DNA from: a bacterium
GTDB lineage: Bacteria > Vulcanimicrobiota > Xenobia > Xenobiales > Xenobiaceae
Assembly: GCA_017444045.1 (NCBI GenBank)
Contig: JAFSXO010000047.1
Coordinates: forward strand, 1-37,579
Direction of reading: 5' to 3'
DNA: 37,579 bases
Shown: positions 1 through 7,148 of the stretch, piece after piece
Position numbering within the stretch: position 1 is the first letter of the stretch
Layout: every line of letters starts with the position of its first letter
Made by a program: the position numbers and the translations under genes
The notes under the pieces: model-generated
Databases searched by the model: none
The model's input: only the letters and a program-made list of their open reading frames with translations
Told to the model about the DNA's origin: nothing

Positions 1-30
1 AGTGAGCCTGCGGCAGCTACTAAGAAATAG
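1..30 (+). CDS. possible C-terminal tail of an upstream gene (partial)
   Basis: Frame 1 is open from the window edge to a TAG at 28-30 and encodes SEPAAATKK. An Ala/Lys-rich end like this is plausible for an upstream protein, but nine codons are too few to identify it. It does not look like the aromatic-ended C-terminus of an outer-membrane protein such as BamA, which often precedes ompH-lpxD. It could be chance. Confidence 0.25.
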   Translation, partial: SEPAAATKK

Positions 31-91
31 ATGCATTGATAGCGAGTGCGGTCATCTGCGCTCGCGCTGTAATTTGCGTCAGAGGTAGGCA

Positions 92-1489
92 ATGAAACAG
101 TACGGCAGAGGGCTGGGAAGATTTGCATGGGGCAGTACAGCGGTCTCTGCTGTGCTGCTGGCCTCGCTGGCCTGGGGAGGCGGCGCTATTGCGCAAGGCA
201 CTCAGCCCAGTGGCAGCCATGGTGAGCAGGCTATGTCTATCGGCGTAGTCGATTTTGACAGTCTGCTAAAGCAGCATCGCGATTACGAAAATTTGCAGCA
301 GCTCGATGAGCAGATCCGTCTGCTTAAGGAGGAGCTGCAGTTTTTGCCTCTCGAGGATCAGCGCCGGCTGGTGGATTCCTCCCAGAATCGCATGCGCGCC
401 GAAGTCGATAAAGCCCAGAAGGAAGTTCAGGCTGAGTACGATCGCATTAATAAAGAGCTGTCGGGGCTGTCGGCCAACATGGCCCATCAGCTGGAGGCTG
501 AGGCCAAGCAGGTTCAGGAGCATTATGGCAAGGTTCTGGAGCAGAGGCTTAAAGAGCTGGCTCCGGAAGCTGTAGAGCCTCCGCCCGATGCTAAGACTCA
601 GCTGGATTCCTTTATGCAGGATATGGCTCAGGTGCACGAGCAGCGTCTGGTCGCTAAGCGCTTGGAGCTGGAGCGGCAGATGGCCAATTTCTTGGAAACT
701 GAGCGCAGCCGCAGCGATACCGAGTTAGCTTCATACGATAACGAGATCATGAGCGCCAACCAAGAGAAGCGCGTCAATCTGATGCTGCGCCTGCAGACGG
801 CTACCGAGCCTGAAGAAGAGGCCAAAATACAGGAAGAGCTGCGCCAGCTGGGCGAGCTAGAAGGCCAGCAGAAGGAAGCCAAGGCTATAGAGCTACGCAA
901 GGTCTTTGAAAAGACTGTCGCCGACGAGAAGGCCAAGGTTGAACGGGAATTGGCCGCTTACTCAAAACGCTTAGATGCCGAGGCGCGCGCTCAGTTTGAG
1001 AGCAAAAAGAGCAAGATATTGGGCAATGTCAAGCCTGTCGATGTCGAGCAGAACCGCGCTTTGGCTCAGGCTCAGGTAGAGAAGGTGCGCAATATCGTCA
1101 ACGCTGAAATGCAGGCAAAGCAGAAAGAAATGCAGGACGCCATGAAAAAGCGAGCCGAGGAGGCGCAGAAAAAACTGCGCGCCAAGCAGCTGGCTGTGCA
1201 GAAGCGTTTGCTTAAGCTTCAGGATCAGCTCAATGCGATGGTCAAGGAATCGTACGACAACGTATCTGACGATACCCGCAAAAAAATGGACGACGTCAAA
1301 GCCAAAATCGAAGAGCTTCAGAAACAGCGCACCGAGCTGCATGACGCTATGGTCGCCAGCCTGTCCGGCATCGTCGGCGGCGTAGCCGAGAAGCAGCACG
1401 TTGACGCGGTTGTGGGCAAATACGTTGCCAATATTGACTGTGTAGATTTAACCGATTTGTCCATGGTGGCTTTAAAACAGGCCCAATAA
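92..1489 (+). CDS. OmpH/Skp-family periplasmic protein, large coiled-coil form
   Basis: Exported chaperone-like protein of the OmpH/Skp family, expected to hold outer-membrane proteins in the periplasm. Residues 1 to about 35 form a Sec signal peptide (basic start, then an Ala/Leu-rich stretch ending in AIAQG). After it comes the family's entry strand IGVVDFDSLLKQH near residue 50. Residues 60-430 are almost all charged heptad-like helix rich in Glu, Lys, Gln and Ala, interrupted near 155-165 by a Pro-rich hinge, so there may be two Skp-like hairpins in tandem. The end (VGKYVANIDCVDLTDLS) resembles the C-terminal strand of OmpH in Negativicutes. At 465 residues it is far longer than classical Skp (about 160). 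The ATG has an AGAGG-type ribosome binding site at about 79-84. It is first of three OmpH-like genes ahead of lpxD. The family call is firm; substrate range is inference. Confidence 0.8.
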   Translation: MKQYGRGLGRFAWGSTAVSAVLLASLAWGGGAIAQGTQPSGSHGEQAMSIGVVDFDSLLKQHRDYENLQQLDEQIRLLKEELQFLPLEDQRRLVDSSQNRMRAEVDKAQKEVQAEYDRINKELSGLSANMAHQLEAEAKQVQEHYGKVLEQRLKELAPEAVEPPPDAKTQLDSFMQDMAQVHEQRLVAKRLELERQMANFLETERSRSDTELASYDNEIMSANQEKRVNLMLRLQTATEPEEEAKIQEELRQLGELEGQQKEAKAIELRKVFEKTVADEKAKVERELAAYSKRLDAEARAQFESKKSKILGNVKPVDVEQNRALAQAQVEKVRNIVNAEMQAKQKEMQDAMKKRAEEAQKKLRAKQLAVQKRLLKLQDQLNAMVKESYDNVSDDTRKKMDDVKAKIEELQKQRTELHDAMVASLSGIVGGVAEKQHVDAVVGKYVANIDCVDLTDLSMVALKQAQ

Positions 1490-1553
1490 GCGGCAGTGCT
1501 TATAGGTTAGCTATTGGCTGATCTTGCCGATACGCGGTGGCAGCGGAGGAGTT

Positions 1554-2141
1554 ATGAAAAGAATAAATGGCCTTAATGGCTGGGCTTTTTCTTTAGCGAT
1601 GGTCGCTATTGCCGGTCTGGCTATTAATTTGAGCGGCTGCGAGCAGAAAAAGCTGGTGACCGCGTCGATAGATACTACTAAACTGCTGCAGAATGATGAT
1701 GAATACCAGCGTTTAGCTCAGCAGTATTTTAACGAGCGGATAAAATTGGCTAGTGAGCTGCAGCAGGATGTAAAAAAGAGCGGAGGAGTTATTAAGGACC
1801 AGAGCCTTTATAACAAATACGCCAAGGCAGAGGCCGATCTTAATGCGGAATGGCTGAAGAAGACCCGCGAATTCACCGAGAAAAAAATGGTCAATGTGCG
1901 CAAAATCTGCGATAAGCTGCACGCAACTAAGGGTATCGACTTGGTGGTGCTGGATTCGGATCAGCAGCCTACAGTTGAGTTCGGGGCGGTCGATGTGACA
2001 GCTGATGTTTTGGCTGAGCTTTCCGGGTTTGCCAGCGAGCCTGATACGGCGAAGCCGGCAGATGAGCTGCCGGAGAAGCAGGACGGCGGCGGGGATAAGA
2101 CGACTTCCGAGGAGCTTCCGTCAGCATCTGACAAAAAATGA
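1554..2141 (+). CDS. OmpH-like lipoprotein 2
   Basis: Predicted lipoprotein of the OmpH/Skp family. The ATG at 1554 is preferred over a TTG at 1524 in the same frame because GGAGGAG lies just before it and the protein then begins with a proper lipoprotein signal: MKR, a hydrophobic core, and the lipobox LSGC with the lipidated Cys near residue 29. The mature part starts with the family strand (VTASIDTTKLLQ), runs through a Lys/Glu-rich helix hairpin, and returns with a strand around IDLVVLDSD. The last 45 residues are Pro/Asp/Glu/Lys-rich and probably disordered. Length 195 is normal for Skp plus a tail. It sits about 60 bp after the first OmpH gene and probably shares its transcript. Whether it is inner- or outer-membrane anchored cannot be read here. 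Confidence 0.75.
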   Translation: MKRINGLNGWAFSLAMVAIAGLAINLSGCEQKKLVTASIDTTKLLQNDDEYQRLAQQYFNERIKLASELQQDVKKSGGVIKDQSLYNKYAKAEADLNAEWLKKTREFTEKKMVNVRKICDKLHATKGIDLVVLDSDQQPTVEFGAVDVTADVLAELSGFASEPDTAKPADELPEKQDGGGDKTTSEELPSASDKK

Positions 2142-2220
2142 AAAAATTGAGTAAGGCTTGGCCAAGACCATTGCTCCTTAAGCTGTAAGCATTGGGATTG
2201 GCGATAGGAGGCTGAAGATA

Positions 2221-2691
2221 ATGCAAAGCAGGCATTTGGGTACGTTGTTGGCCTTAAGCGCAGTTTGCTGCGGTCTCGTTTGGGGGCTGAGCGGGTGTTC
2301 CATGCAGCACACGATCAAGGTGGGAGTGGTAGATACCGATCGCGTGGTGCGCGAGAACCCTAAATACATGGAGCTCAACGTTATGCTGGCTGGCGAGCGC
2401 CAGGCGGTAATGCAGCAGGTCCCCAGCAATTTTAGAGATATGTCCTCCTCTCAGCGCCAGGAGGTGCGCAAAAAACTGGCTAAGGATGCCAAAGAGCGTT
2501 CTGATAAGTTTAGCAAGAAGTATATAGATTTTATTAAAGGCTTAACCGATGATATCCGCGTAGCGGCAAAATCAGTGGCCGACGATCGGCACTACGATCT
2601 GATAATCGTGGATTCCCCCAGCAATCCCACGGTGCTTTATAATTCCGGCGACAATATTACCACGGATATTCTGCTAAAATTAAAGTCTTAG
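2221..2691 (+). CDS. OmpH-like lipoprotein 3
   Basis: Third OmpH/Skp-like protein, 156 residues, close to normal Skp length. The N-terminus is a lipoprotein signal with lipobox LSGC (Cys near residue 26). The mature protein opens with IKVGVVDTDRVVRENP, the typical OmpH first strand, has a basic helical hairpin (residues 60-120), and closes with YDLIIVDSPSNPTVLY, matching the returning strand of the fold. A strong TAGGAGG ribosome binding site lies about 9 bases before the ATG. It ends 11 bases before lpxD, so it is very likely co-transcribed with it; ompH-lpxD linkage is common in diderm bacteria. It probably works in outer-membrane protein transport or assembly, but the division of labour among the three paralogues is unknown. 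Confidence 0.78.
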   Translation: MQSRHLGTLLALSAVCCGLVWGLSGCSMQHTIKVGVVDTDRVVRENPKYMELNVMLAGERQAVMQQVPSNFRDMSSSQRQEVRKKLAKDAKERSDKFSKKYIDFIKGLTDDIRVAAKSVADDRHYDLIIVDSPSNPTVLYNSGDNITTDILLKLKS

Positions 2692-2702
2692 GAGCAAATG
2701 CG

Positions 2703-3440
2703 ATGGCCGAGAACAATGTGCATCCTTCCGCGGTGATTGACGCGGCTGCCGTATTAGGCACCGCTGTAACCGTAGGCCCCTGTGCGGTAATTGAGGCAGA
2801 AGCTCATGTCGGCAGCAATACGATAATTGAGGCTCATGCTTATATAGGGCACGACGTAATAATCGGAGAGGGCTGCTGCATAGGTGTGGGCGCGGTGCTG
2901 CGCGATGGTGTGGTGCTGGATAATGGTGTGCGCCTGGGAGCCGGTGTGGTGCTGGGCACCGACGGCTTCGGCTATGTCTTTGACGGCAGTACGCATCTGA
3001 AAATTCCTCAGGTTGGCGGGGTTCATATCGGTGCGAATACCATTGTCGAGGCCGATACCTGTATCGATCGGGCTACTACGGGAACAACCGAGGTCGGTGC
3101 CAATTCCCATGTCGGCCCGATGGTTATGATCGGCCATAACTGCAAGGTTGGCGATGGCTGCCAAATCGGCTACCAGGTTGGCTTTGCCGGCTCATCTACT
3201 ATGGGCAATGACTGCGTTATGGCGCCCCAGTCAGGTATGGCCATGCGCGCTGAGCTGGGCGATGGCTCCCGGGTGGAATTTCGGGCTGCCGTGCTGCGCA
3301 AGCTCCCTGCCGGAAGCCATGTCGCTGGTTTCCCTGCCCGGCCTGTCGAGGAGGCCAGGCGCATCGAGGCGGCGATTCACCGGCTGCCTAAGGTCTTGGA
3401 GGCACTCGACGCCAGCGCTTCGCCTGTTGAAGCTTCCTAA
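2703..3440 (+). CDS. lpxD: UDP-3-O-acylglucosamine N-acyltransferase, N-terminally short LpxD
   Basis: Third step of lipid A synthesis: transfers an acyl chain from acyl-ACP to the 2-amino group of UDP-3-O-acyl-glucosamine in the cytoplasm. Residues 1-205 form a left-handed beta-helix of hexapeptide repeats. The LpxD signature GTDGFGYV is at residues 85-92 and the IGHN motif with the likely catalytic His at residue 145; a short helical tail follows (EEARRIEAAIHRLPKV). At 245 residues it lacks the roughly 100-residue N-terminal uridine-binding domain of E. coli LpxD (341 residues): the protein begins directly at the helix entry (VHPSAVID). The region upstream is the OmpH-like gene, so the domain is not simply missed. 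The start has TTAGGAG 8 bases upstream. Plain LpxA-like acyltransferase is the alternative, but the GTDGFGY motif favours LpxD. Confidence 0.82.
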   Translation: MAENNVHPSAVIDAAAVLGTAVTVGPCAVIEAEAHVGSNTIIEAHAYIGHDVIIGEGCCIGVGAVLRDGVVLDNGVRLGAGVVLGTDGFGYVFDGSTHLKIPQVGGVHIGANTIVEADTCIDRATTGTTEVGANSHVGPMVMIGHNCKVGDGCQIGYQVGFAGSSTMGNDCVMAPQSGMAMRAELGDGSRVEFRAAVLRKLPAGSHVAGFPARPVEEARRIEAAIHRLPKVLEALDASASPVEAS

Positions 3441-3461
3441 TTAAGTTAATAATTATTATGA

Positions 3462-3491
3462 AGTGCCATTGATCTGGAGAGCGATGGCACT
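3462..3491 (+). promoter_or_regulatory. hairpin between lpxD and the next gene
   Basis: AGTGCCATTG and CGATGGCACT pair over 10 positions with one mismatch around a 10-base loop that contains GGAGAG. No T-run follows, so it is not a classical terminator. It may be an mRNA processing or attenuation site between lpxD and the large exported protein gene. Structure is seen; function is inference. Confidence 0.4.
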
Positions 3492-3499
3492 GTCTGTCT

Positions 3500-3541
3500 G
3501 AAGGTATTCCGTGTTAGAGCGAAGATATTCCGTGTTAAAGC
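3500..3541 (+). repeat. 21-bp imperfect tandem duplication spanning two start codons
   Basis: Two consecutive 21-base units (3500-3520 and 3521-3541) differ at only two positions. Each contains a weak GAAG-type ribosome binding site, the spacer TATTCC and an in-frame GTG start codon, so the duplication doubles the translation start of the following gene. Confidence 0.85.
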
Positions 3542-5286
3542 GTTTAATTGCTTGGCTTTTTTTGTTGGGCATTCTGCTGCCGGCGATTCCTGCCAGCGCT
3601 GCCGATGTTGTGCTGGGCGGCAAAACTGTATTCCGCATCGACGGGCAGGCCGAAGCTCAGGCGCTTTCAAAAAGAATTGAGGGCCTGCTGCAGAATGGTG
3701 CGGCCGCTTCCGCTATCCGAGTGGAGAAAAAGGACAAAGGCGCAGCCATCTATTGGGGAAGCGAGCTGATCATTACCGTAACTCCCGAGCTGGCCCGCTC
3801 TAACAACAGCGAAGCTCTGCCCTTGGCGCGCCGCTGGGCCGACAATATGTACGATGTCGCCTCTATTGGTCTGCTCAATGTTGACTGCAGCCGCGTGGTG
3901 CTATCTATAGAAGGAGAAAAGCTGATCAATACCAGCGGCTTAGCAGAAGGCGATCTAATCGTTAAAGAACCGCAGGGCATCGTATCTGTAACTGTTTACG
4001 ATGACGGCTCTATTTTGCTGCATGCCCAGCGTCTTGGCAAAACCCAGGTTACCATATCTAAGGGCAAGGGTGTCCAGACTGTTTGGGTTCACGTCAAGGA
4101 CTGGGCGGGGCGCATTCCCAAGCAGCTAGAGGCCGAGGTTACTGGCCATCCCGCTTTAGACGTGCATGTGCAGCAGGCGGTGCTCTTGGCCGTGGCCACC
4201 AACACCTTTGTGAATCCCGGCTGCAGCGTGGAATTTGACACCGACGGCTTCCTGCCGCGTGATGTGCCTGCCGGGGCTACTATGCGCTTTGCTGTGCCTA
4301 TGACCATTGCGGCTGGCGAGGACTATCTGCCGGTGCGCGGCACCGCGTATGTCGATGTGCGCAATGTGGCCGTGGAATGGCAGGAGCAGAATCTGCTCCT
4401 GGTCAGCAACCGTCCTGAGCGCGTCGATCAGGATGGCGTGCTGCTAAACTATACCTTCTCAAAGAACGAGCCTACGCGGCTGATGTATTCGCACCTTAAC
4501 GATTCAGCCAAGCCGCGCAATTTTTGGGTGAATTTATCCAATCCCGGCAGTACGCCAGTCAAGCTGCTGGTCAATTGGACCTATGCAGGGCCGGGAAAGA
4601 GCGAGATTCATGTAGGTCAGACCTCGGCCAAGCGCTTTCTGCAGAGTCTGGCCGCGCAGTCTGGCTGTATTGTGACTCTAAGGCCGGGAATGGTTATGGA
4701 GCTGGCCGATCACACCGTGCACAATAAGATGCTGGTGACCGGCTTTGCCATGATGCAGATACTGGAAGGCGACGCAGTCAATGTTGAGGTGCGCAATGTT
4801 TTGGCCCCGTCTGAAAACGATGCCCGTCCTCTTCCCGATATCGGCGCTCCCTTCAATCCATTTAAGATCCACCCTCACGGCGTTTTTGCCCAGCCCTATT
4901 TTGAGATGGAGGCTGAGTACACCTACGGCAAGGATCCCGTGGTGATCCGTTATGGAGAAAGCCCCTGGCTCATCGACTTTGAGACTGGTTTGCCCAATAC
5001 CGGCAATTTCGGCGTGCTGTATAAAGCGATAATTGAGCTGAAAAATCCCGATAACCGCACGCGCCAGGCGGGCCTGTATTTTAAGCCTCTAAACGGCCCT
5101 GGCGGGGCTAACTTTCTGATCGACGGACGCCTGTTCCAGGCGCCCTTCCGCAAAGTGCAGAATGAGTGCCTAGTCACGCGGATAGAGCTGTCACCGCGCT
5201 CCAACCATCTGATCGAGGTGATTACTCTGCCTGAGGCCAGCTCCTGTTATCCCGCTCAGTTTGAGATCCGCGCTTTGACTCCCTGA
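3511..5286 (+). CDS. exported protein of unknown function with pilus-secretin N-like domain
   Basis: Large periplasmic or surface protein placed between lpxD and lpxC. A signal peptide is clear (LKRLIAWLFLLGILLPAIP, cleavage near ASA-AD). Residues 31-110 (VVLGGKTVFRI to ARRWADN) resemble a small N-terminal module that I recall from cyanobacterial and Armatimonadota exported proteins. Residues 125-197 (VLSIEGEKLI to VQTVWVHV) look like the N-terminal domain of CpaC/RcpA pilus secretins, which packs two beta repeats around a GxTxVTI motif. The rest, 200-590, is beta-rich, Ig-like, without transmembrane segments. No secretin channel domain is present. Either GTG at 3511 or GTG at 3532 could start it; 3511 has the slightly better ribosome binding site. 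Its place in the operon suggests an envelope role, which is inference only. Confidence 0.6.
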   Translation: MLERRYSVLKRLIAWLFLLGILLPAIPASAADVVLGGKTVFRIDGQAEAQALSKRIEGLLQNGAAASAIRVEKKDKGAAIYWGSELIITVTPELARSNNSEALPLARRWADNMYDVASIGLLNVDCSRVVLSIEGEKLINTSGLAEGDLIVKEPQGIVSVTVYDDGSILLHAQRLGKTQVTISKGKGVQTVWVHVKDWAGRIPKQLEAEVTGHPALDVHVQQAVLLAVATNTFVNPGCSVEFDTDGFLPRDVPAGATMRFAVPMTIAAGEDYLPVRGTAYVDVRNVAVEWQEQNLLLVSNRPERVDQDGVLLNYTFSKNEPTRLMYSHLNDSAKPRNFWVNLSNPGSTPVKLLVNWTYAGPGKSEIHVGQTSAKRFLQSLAAQSGCIVTLRPGMVMELADHTVHNKMLVTGFAMMQILEGDAVNVEVRNVLAPSENDARPLPDIGAPFNPFKIHPHGVFAQPYFEMEAEYTYGKDPVVIRYGESPWLIDFETGLPNTGNFGVLYKAIIELKNPDNRTRQAGLYFKPLNGPGGANFLIDGRLFQAPFRKVQNECLVTRIELSPRSNHLIEVITLPEASSCYPAQFEIRALTP

Positions 5287-5329
5287 GTATCCCATTTTTT
5301 AGAGAAGCGTTTCGCGTTAAGGAGCAGTT

Positions 5330-6223
5330 ATGGAGCGCAGTCAGTATACTATAAAAGAAGCCGTGGAATTTGAAGGCGTAGGCATTCATACTGGCCAGAA
5401 GGGTCGGGTTCGCCTGCTGCCGGCGGCGCCCAATGAGGGCATATGCTTTAGGGGCAAACAGGAGACCATCCCCGCCTTGGCCGAGTATGTGGTCTGCACA
5501 GCGCGCAGCACTACGCTGGGCAAGGGCGAGGAAACTATCGCAACCGTTGAGCATCTTATGGCCGCTTTGTGGGGCATGGGCGTTGACAATGCCGTGGTCG
5601 AGTTTGAAGGTCCCGAGGTGCCCATCTTAGACGGTTCGTCTTGGCCCTTCGCTCAGGGTATTCTGAAGGCTGGCCTGCAGGAACAGGATGAGCTGGCTGA
5701 ATATTTGGAGATCTCCGAGCCGTGCTTTGTGGCCCATGGCGAATCGCTGGTATTGGCCATGCCCGCCGATATTACCAGCTACGAGGGTGCTGTAAGCTAT
5801 GCCTGTGACGATGTTGGCGTGCAGAGATTTCGCTATTCCGTGTACGACGATTTCTCGGTTCACGTGGCTCCGGCGCGCACCTTCGGCTTTTGGGAAGAGG
5901 TCGAGCAACTGCTGGCCCGCGGCTTGGGGCTGGGCGGCGATCTGTCCAATGCTCTGATTTTTGGCTGCCCTAAGGAGAAGCGCGTCTCCGATGCTCAGGC
6001 AGATTCTCTGGCGCTTAAAGCGGGATGGACTTCCCCGTCCGGGATAAGGCTGCGCTTTTACGATGAGGCTGTGCGTCACAAGGTGCTGGATCTGATTGGA
6101 GATGTGGCTCTGCTGGGGCATCCTCTCAATGCTTCTATCTTAGCTGTGCGCGCGGGGCACAGTCTGCACGTGGAATTTGTGCGCAAATTGCGCCATGGAG
6201 TGAGCTATGTTAGAAACGAGTGA
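5330..6223 (+). CDS. lpxC: UDP-3-O-acyl-N-acetylglucosamine deacetylase
   Basis: Committed step of lipid A synthesis: zinc-dependent removal of acetate from UDP-3-O-acyl-GlcNAc in the cytoplasm. The first domain begins with EGVGIHTGQKGRVRLLPA; the zinc/catalytic motif VEHLMAAL holds the Glu-His pair, and DNAVVEFEGPEVPILDGSS follows as in all LpxC proteins. The second domain has ARTFGF, then RHKVLDLIGD, whose His and Asp are the other two zinc ligands, and AGHSLHVEF near the end supplies the general-acid His. Length 297 is normal (E. coli 305). AAGGAG lies about 5 bases before the ATG. It is not fused to FabZ, unlike in Bacteroidetes, but fabZ overlaps its 3' end by 17 bases, so translation is probably coupled. 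Confidence 0.96.
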   Translation: MERSQYTIKEAVEFEGVGIHTGQKGRVRLLPAAPNEGICFRGKQETIPALAEYVVCTARSTTLGKGEETIATVEHLMAALWGMGVDNAVVEFEGPEVPILDGSSWPFAQGILKAGLQEQDELAEYLEISEPCFVAHGESLVLAMPADITSYEGAVSYACDDVGVQRFRYSVYDDFSVHVAPARTFGFWEEVEQLLARGLGLGGDLSNALIFGCPKEKRVSDAQADSLALKAGWTSPSGIRLRFYDEAVRHKVLDLIGDVALLGHPLNASILAVRAGHSLHVEFVRKLRHGVSYVRNE

Positions 6224-6656
6224 TTTACTGCAGATATTGCCGCATCGCATACCTGCGCTTTATCTGGATCGCGTAACGGAAGTATTTCCCGGGGGAGCTG
6301 TCGGCTATAAGAACGTAACGGCTACCGAACCCCAGTTCCGCGGCCATTTTGTCGATAATCCCGTGATGCCCGGAGTCCTCACGTTGGAGGCTCTGATACA
6401 GCTTATTTGGGTGGCGTATCGCTGCCAGGGACTGAATGAGGCCGCGCTGCCGGAGGGCTGGCAGGTTCCTGAGGCTCAGATTGAGCTGAACGATATTGAG
6501 CGCATACGCTTCCGCCAGATGGTGCGCCCTGGCGATCGCCTGGATCTGCGGGTAGAAGAGCGCGAAGCATCCGGCGATTCTCGTTTAGTTTCGGCTGTTG
6601 CCCAGGTCGATGGCAAGGTCGCCTGCGAGGCTATGCTCAGGGTTACTGTTTCGTGA
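6207..6656 (+). CDS. fabZ: 3-hydroxyacyl-ACP dehydratase FabZ
   Basis: Hotdog-fold dehydratase that converts 3-hydroxyacyl-ACP to trans-2-enoyl-ACP and so competes with LpxA for its hydroxyacyl-ACP donor. Seen: ILPHRIPALYLDRV (family HRxPxLxxDRV-like entry), then GHFVDNPVMPGVLTLEALIQ with the catalytic His in GHF and Glu in LEAL, spaced as in FabZ. Length 149 is standard. The ATG lies inside the lpxC reading frame with GGAG at 6197-6200 giving a 6-base spacing. The lpxC-fabZ-lpxA-lpxB order is usual in cyanobacteria and others; here about 490 bp of non-coding DNA and an oxidoreductase gene separate fabZ from lpxA. Confidence 0.93.
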   Translation: MLETSDLLQILPHRIPALYLDRVTEVFPGGAVGYKNVTATEPQFRGHFVDNPVMPGVLTLEALIQLIWVAYRCQGLNEAALPEGWQVPEAQIELNDIERIRFRQMVRPGDRLDLRVEEREASGDSRLVSAVAQVDGKVACEAMLRVTVS

Positions 6657-6855
6657 CAGACACCTGGCAGTGCTATTCCGCTGAGATGACAACTGCATGC
6701 GCTAGGGCGGGGGGGCAGTGCTGCCGGAAGGCCAAACGGAAATTACTATCGAGTTAGATACCGACGATTTCTAGTGAACGCAGTGCTGCGGTGCTGGCGC
6801 AGGATCCGGTGCCAGCCCAAATGTTTTCGCTAGGCCTTTGCTCAATGACATAGAC

Positions 6856-6908
6856 AAAGACTCACAGTCTGCCGATAAAAAAGGCGGACTGTGAGTCTTT
6901 TTATCGGC
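6856..6908 (+). terminator. strong hairpin terminator after fabZ, with an alternative fold
   Basis: AAAGACTCACAGTCTGCC (6856-6873) pairs with GGCGGACTGTGAGTCTTT (6883-6900) over 18 positions with one mismatch, with T residues at the 3' side. A second overlapping inverted repeat, GCCGATAAAAA (6871-6881) and TTTTTATCGGC (6898-6908), could form a competing hairpin. It most likely ends the ompH-lpxD-lpxC-fabZ transcript. Confidence 0.7.
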
Positions 6909-6970
6909 GCTATTAGCACACGATCAGCCCAAGAAGGCCACTTTCCCTGCTGCTTTCGCGTGAATAAATA

Positions 6971-7060
6971 GTTCCGCGAAAGACACCTCTGAGCGCAGCG
7001 AAGCAGTACCGTCGCGGAAGCTAGTGCAGCGCAAATGTGTTCACAAACGCTAAGCTATTG
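6971..7060 (+). repeat. dispersed hairpin repeat, copy A
   Basis: Positions 6971-7030 match 13149-13208 at 53 of 60 bases. The copy holds an outer stem TTCCGCGA (6972-6979) with TCGCGGAA (7012-7019), the same spacing as in copy B. The right end is worn (GCTAAGCTATTG against the terminal ACTAAACGACATTG of copy B). The first ATG of the open frame that follows (7035) lies inside this repeat, which argues against using it as a start. Confidence 0.75.
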
Positions 7061-7148
7061 GTATTTAGCAATAAAGGAACGATTTATTATTTGTAGTATT
7101 AATCAGTTTCAGTATTTTTCTGATAGAGCTTTCGTTATGGAGGTCGGT

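Larger units (their letters stand above)
6657..7148. other. 490-bp intergenic region with hairpins, a dispersed repeat and a possible tiny ORF
   Basis: No convincing gene. It contains an 18-residue open frame (6718-6774, GTG start, product VLPEGQTEITIELDTDDF) next to a G-run, which reads like protein but may be a gene remnant or chance. A hairpin at 6793-6816 follows (GCTGGCGC pairing with GTGCCAGC), perhaps a worn copy of the dispersed repeat, then a strong terminator-like hairpin (6856-6900) and repeat copy A (6971-7060). The last 90 bp are AT-rich and probably hold the promoter of the oxidoreductase gene. Confidence 0.6.

Noticed and set aside
266..1399. Long minus-strand open frames (123 and 142 codons) within the first OmpH-like gene
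   Set aside because: They are shadows of the Glu/Lys/Gln-rich plus-strand coding sequence, with no ribosome binding site or recognisable domain.
5627..6121. 164-codon minus-strand open frame inside lpxC
   Set aside because: Antisense shadow of lpxC; no family features.
7035..7148. Upstream extension of the oxidoreductase to an ATG at 7035
   Set aside because: The extension overlaps the dispersed repeat, is not like the family, and a good ribosome binding site precedes 7149.
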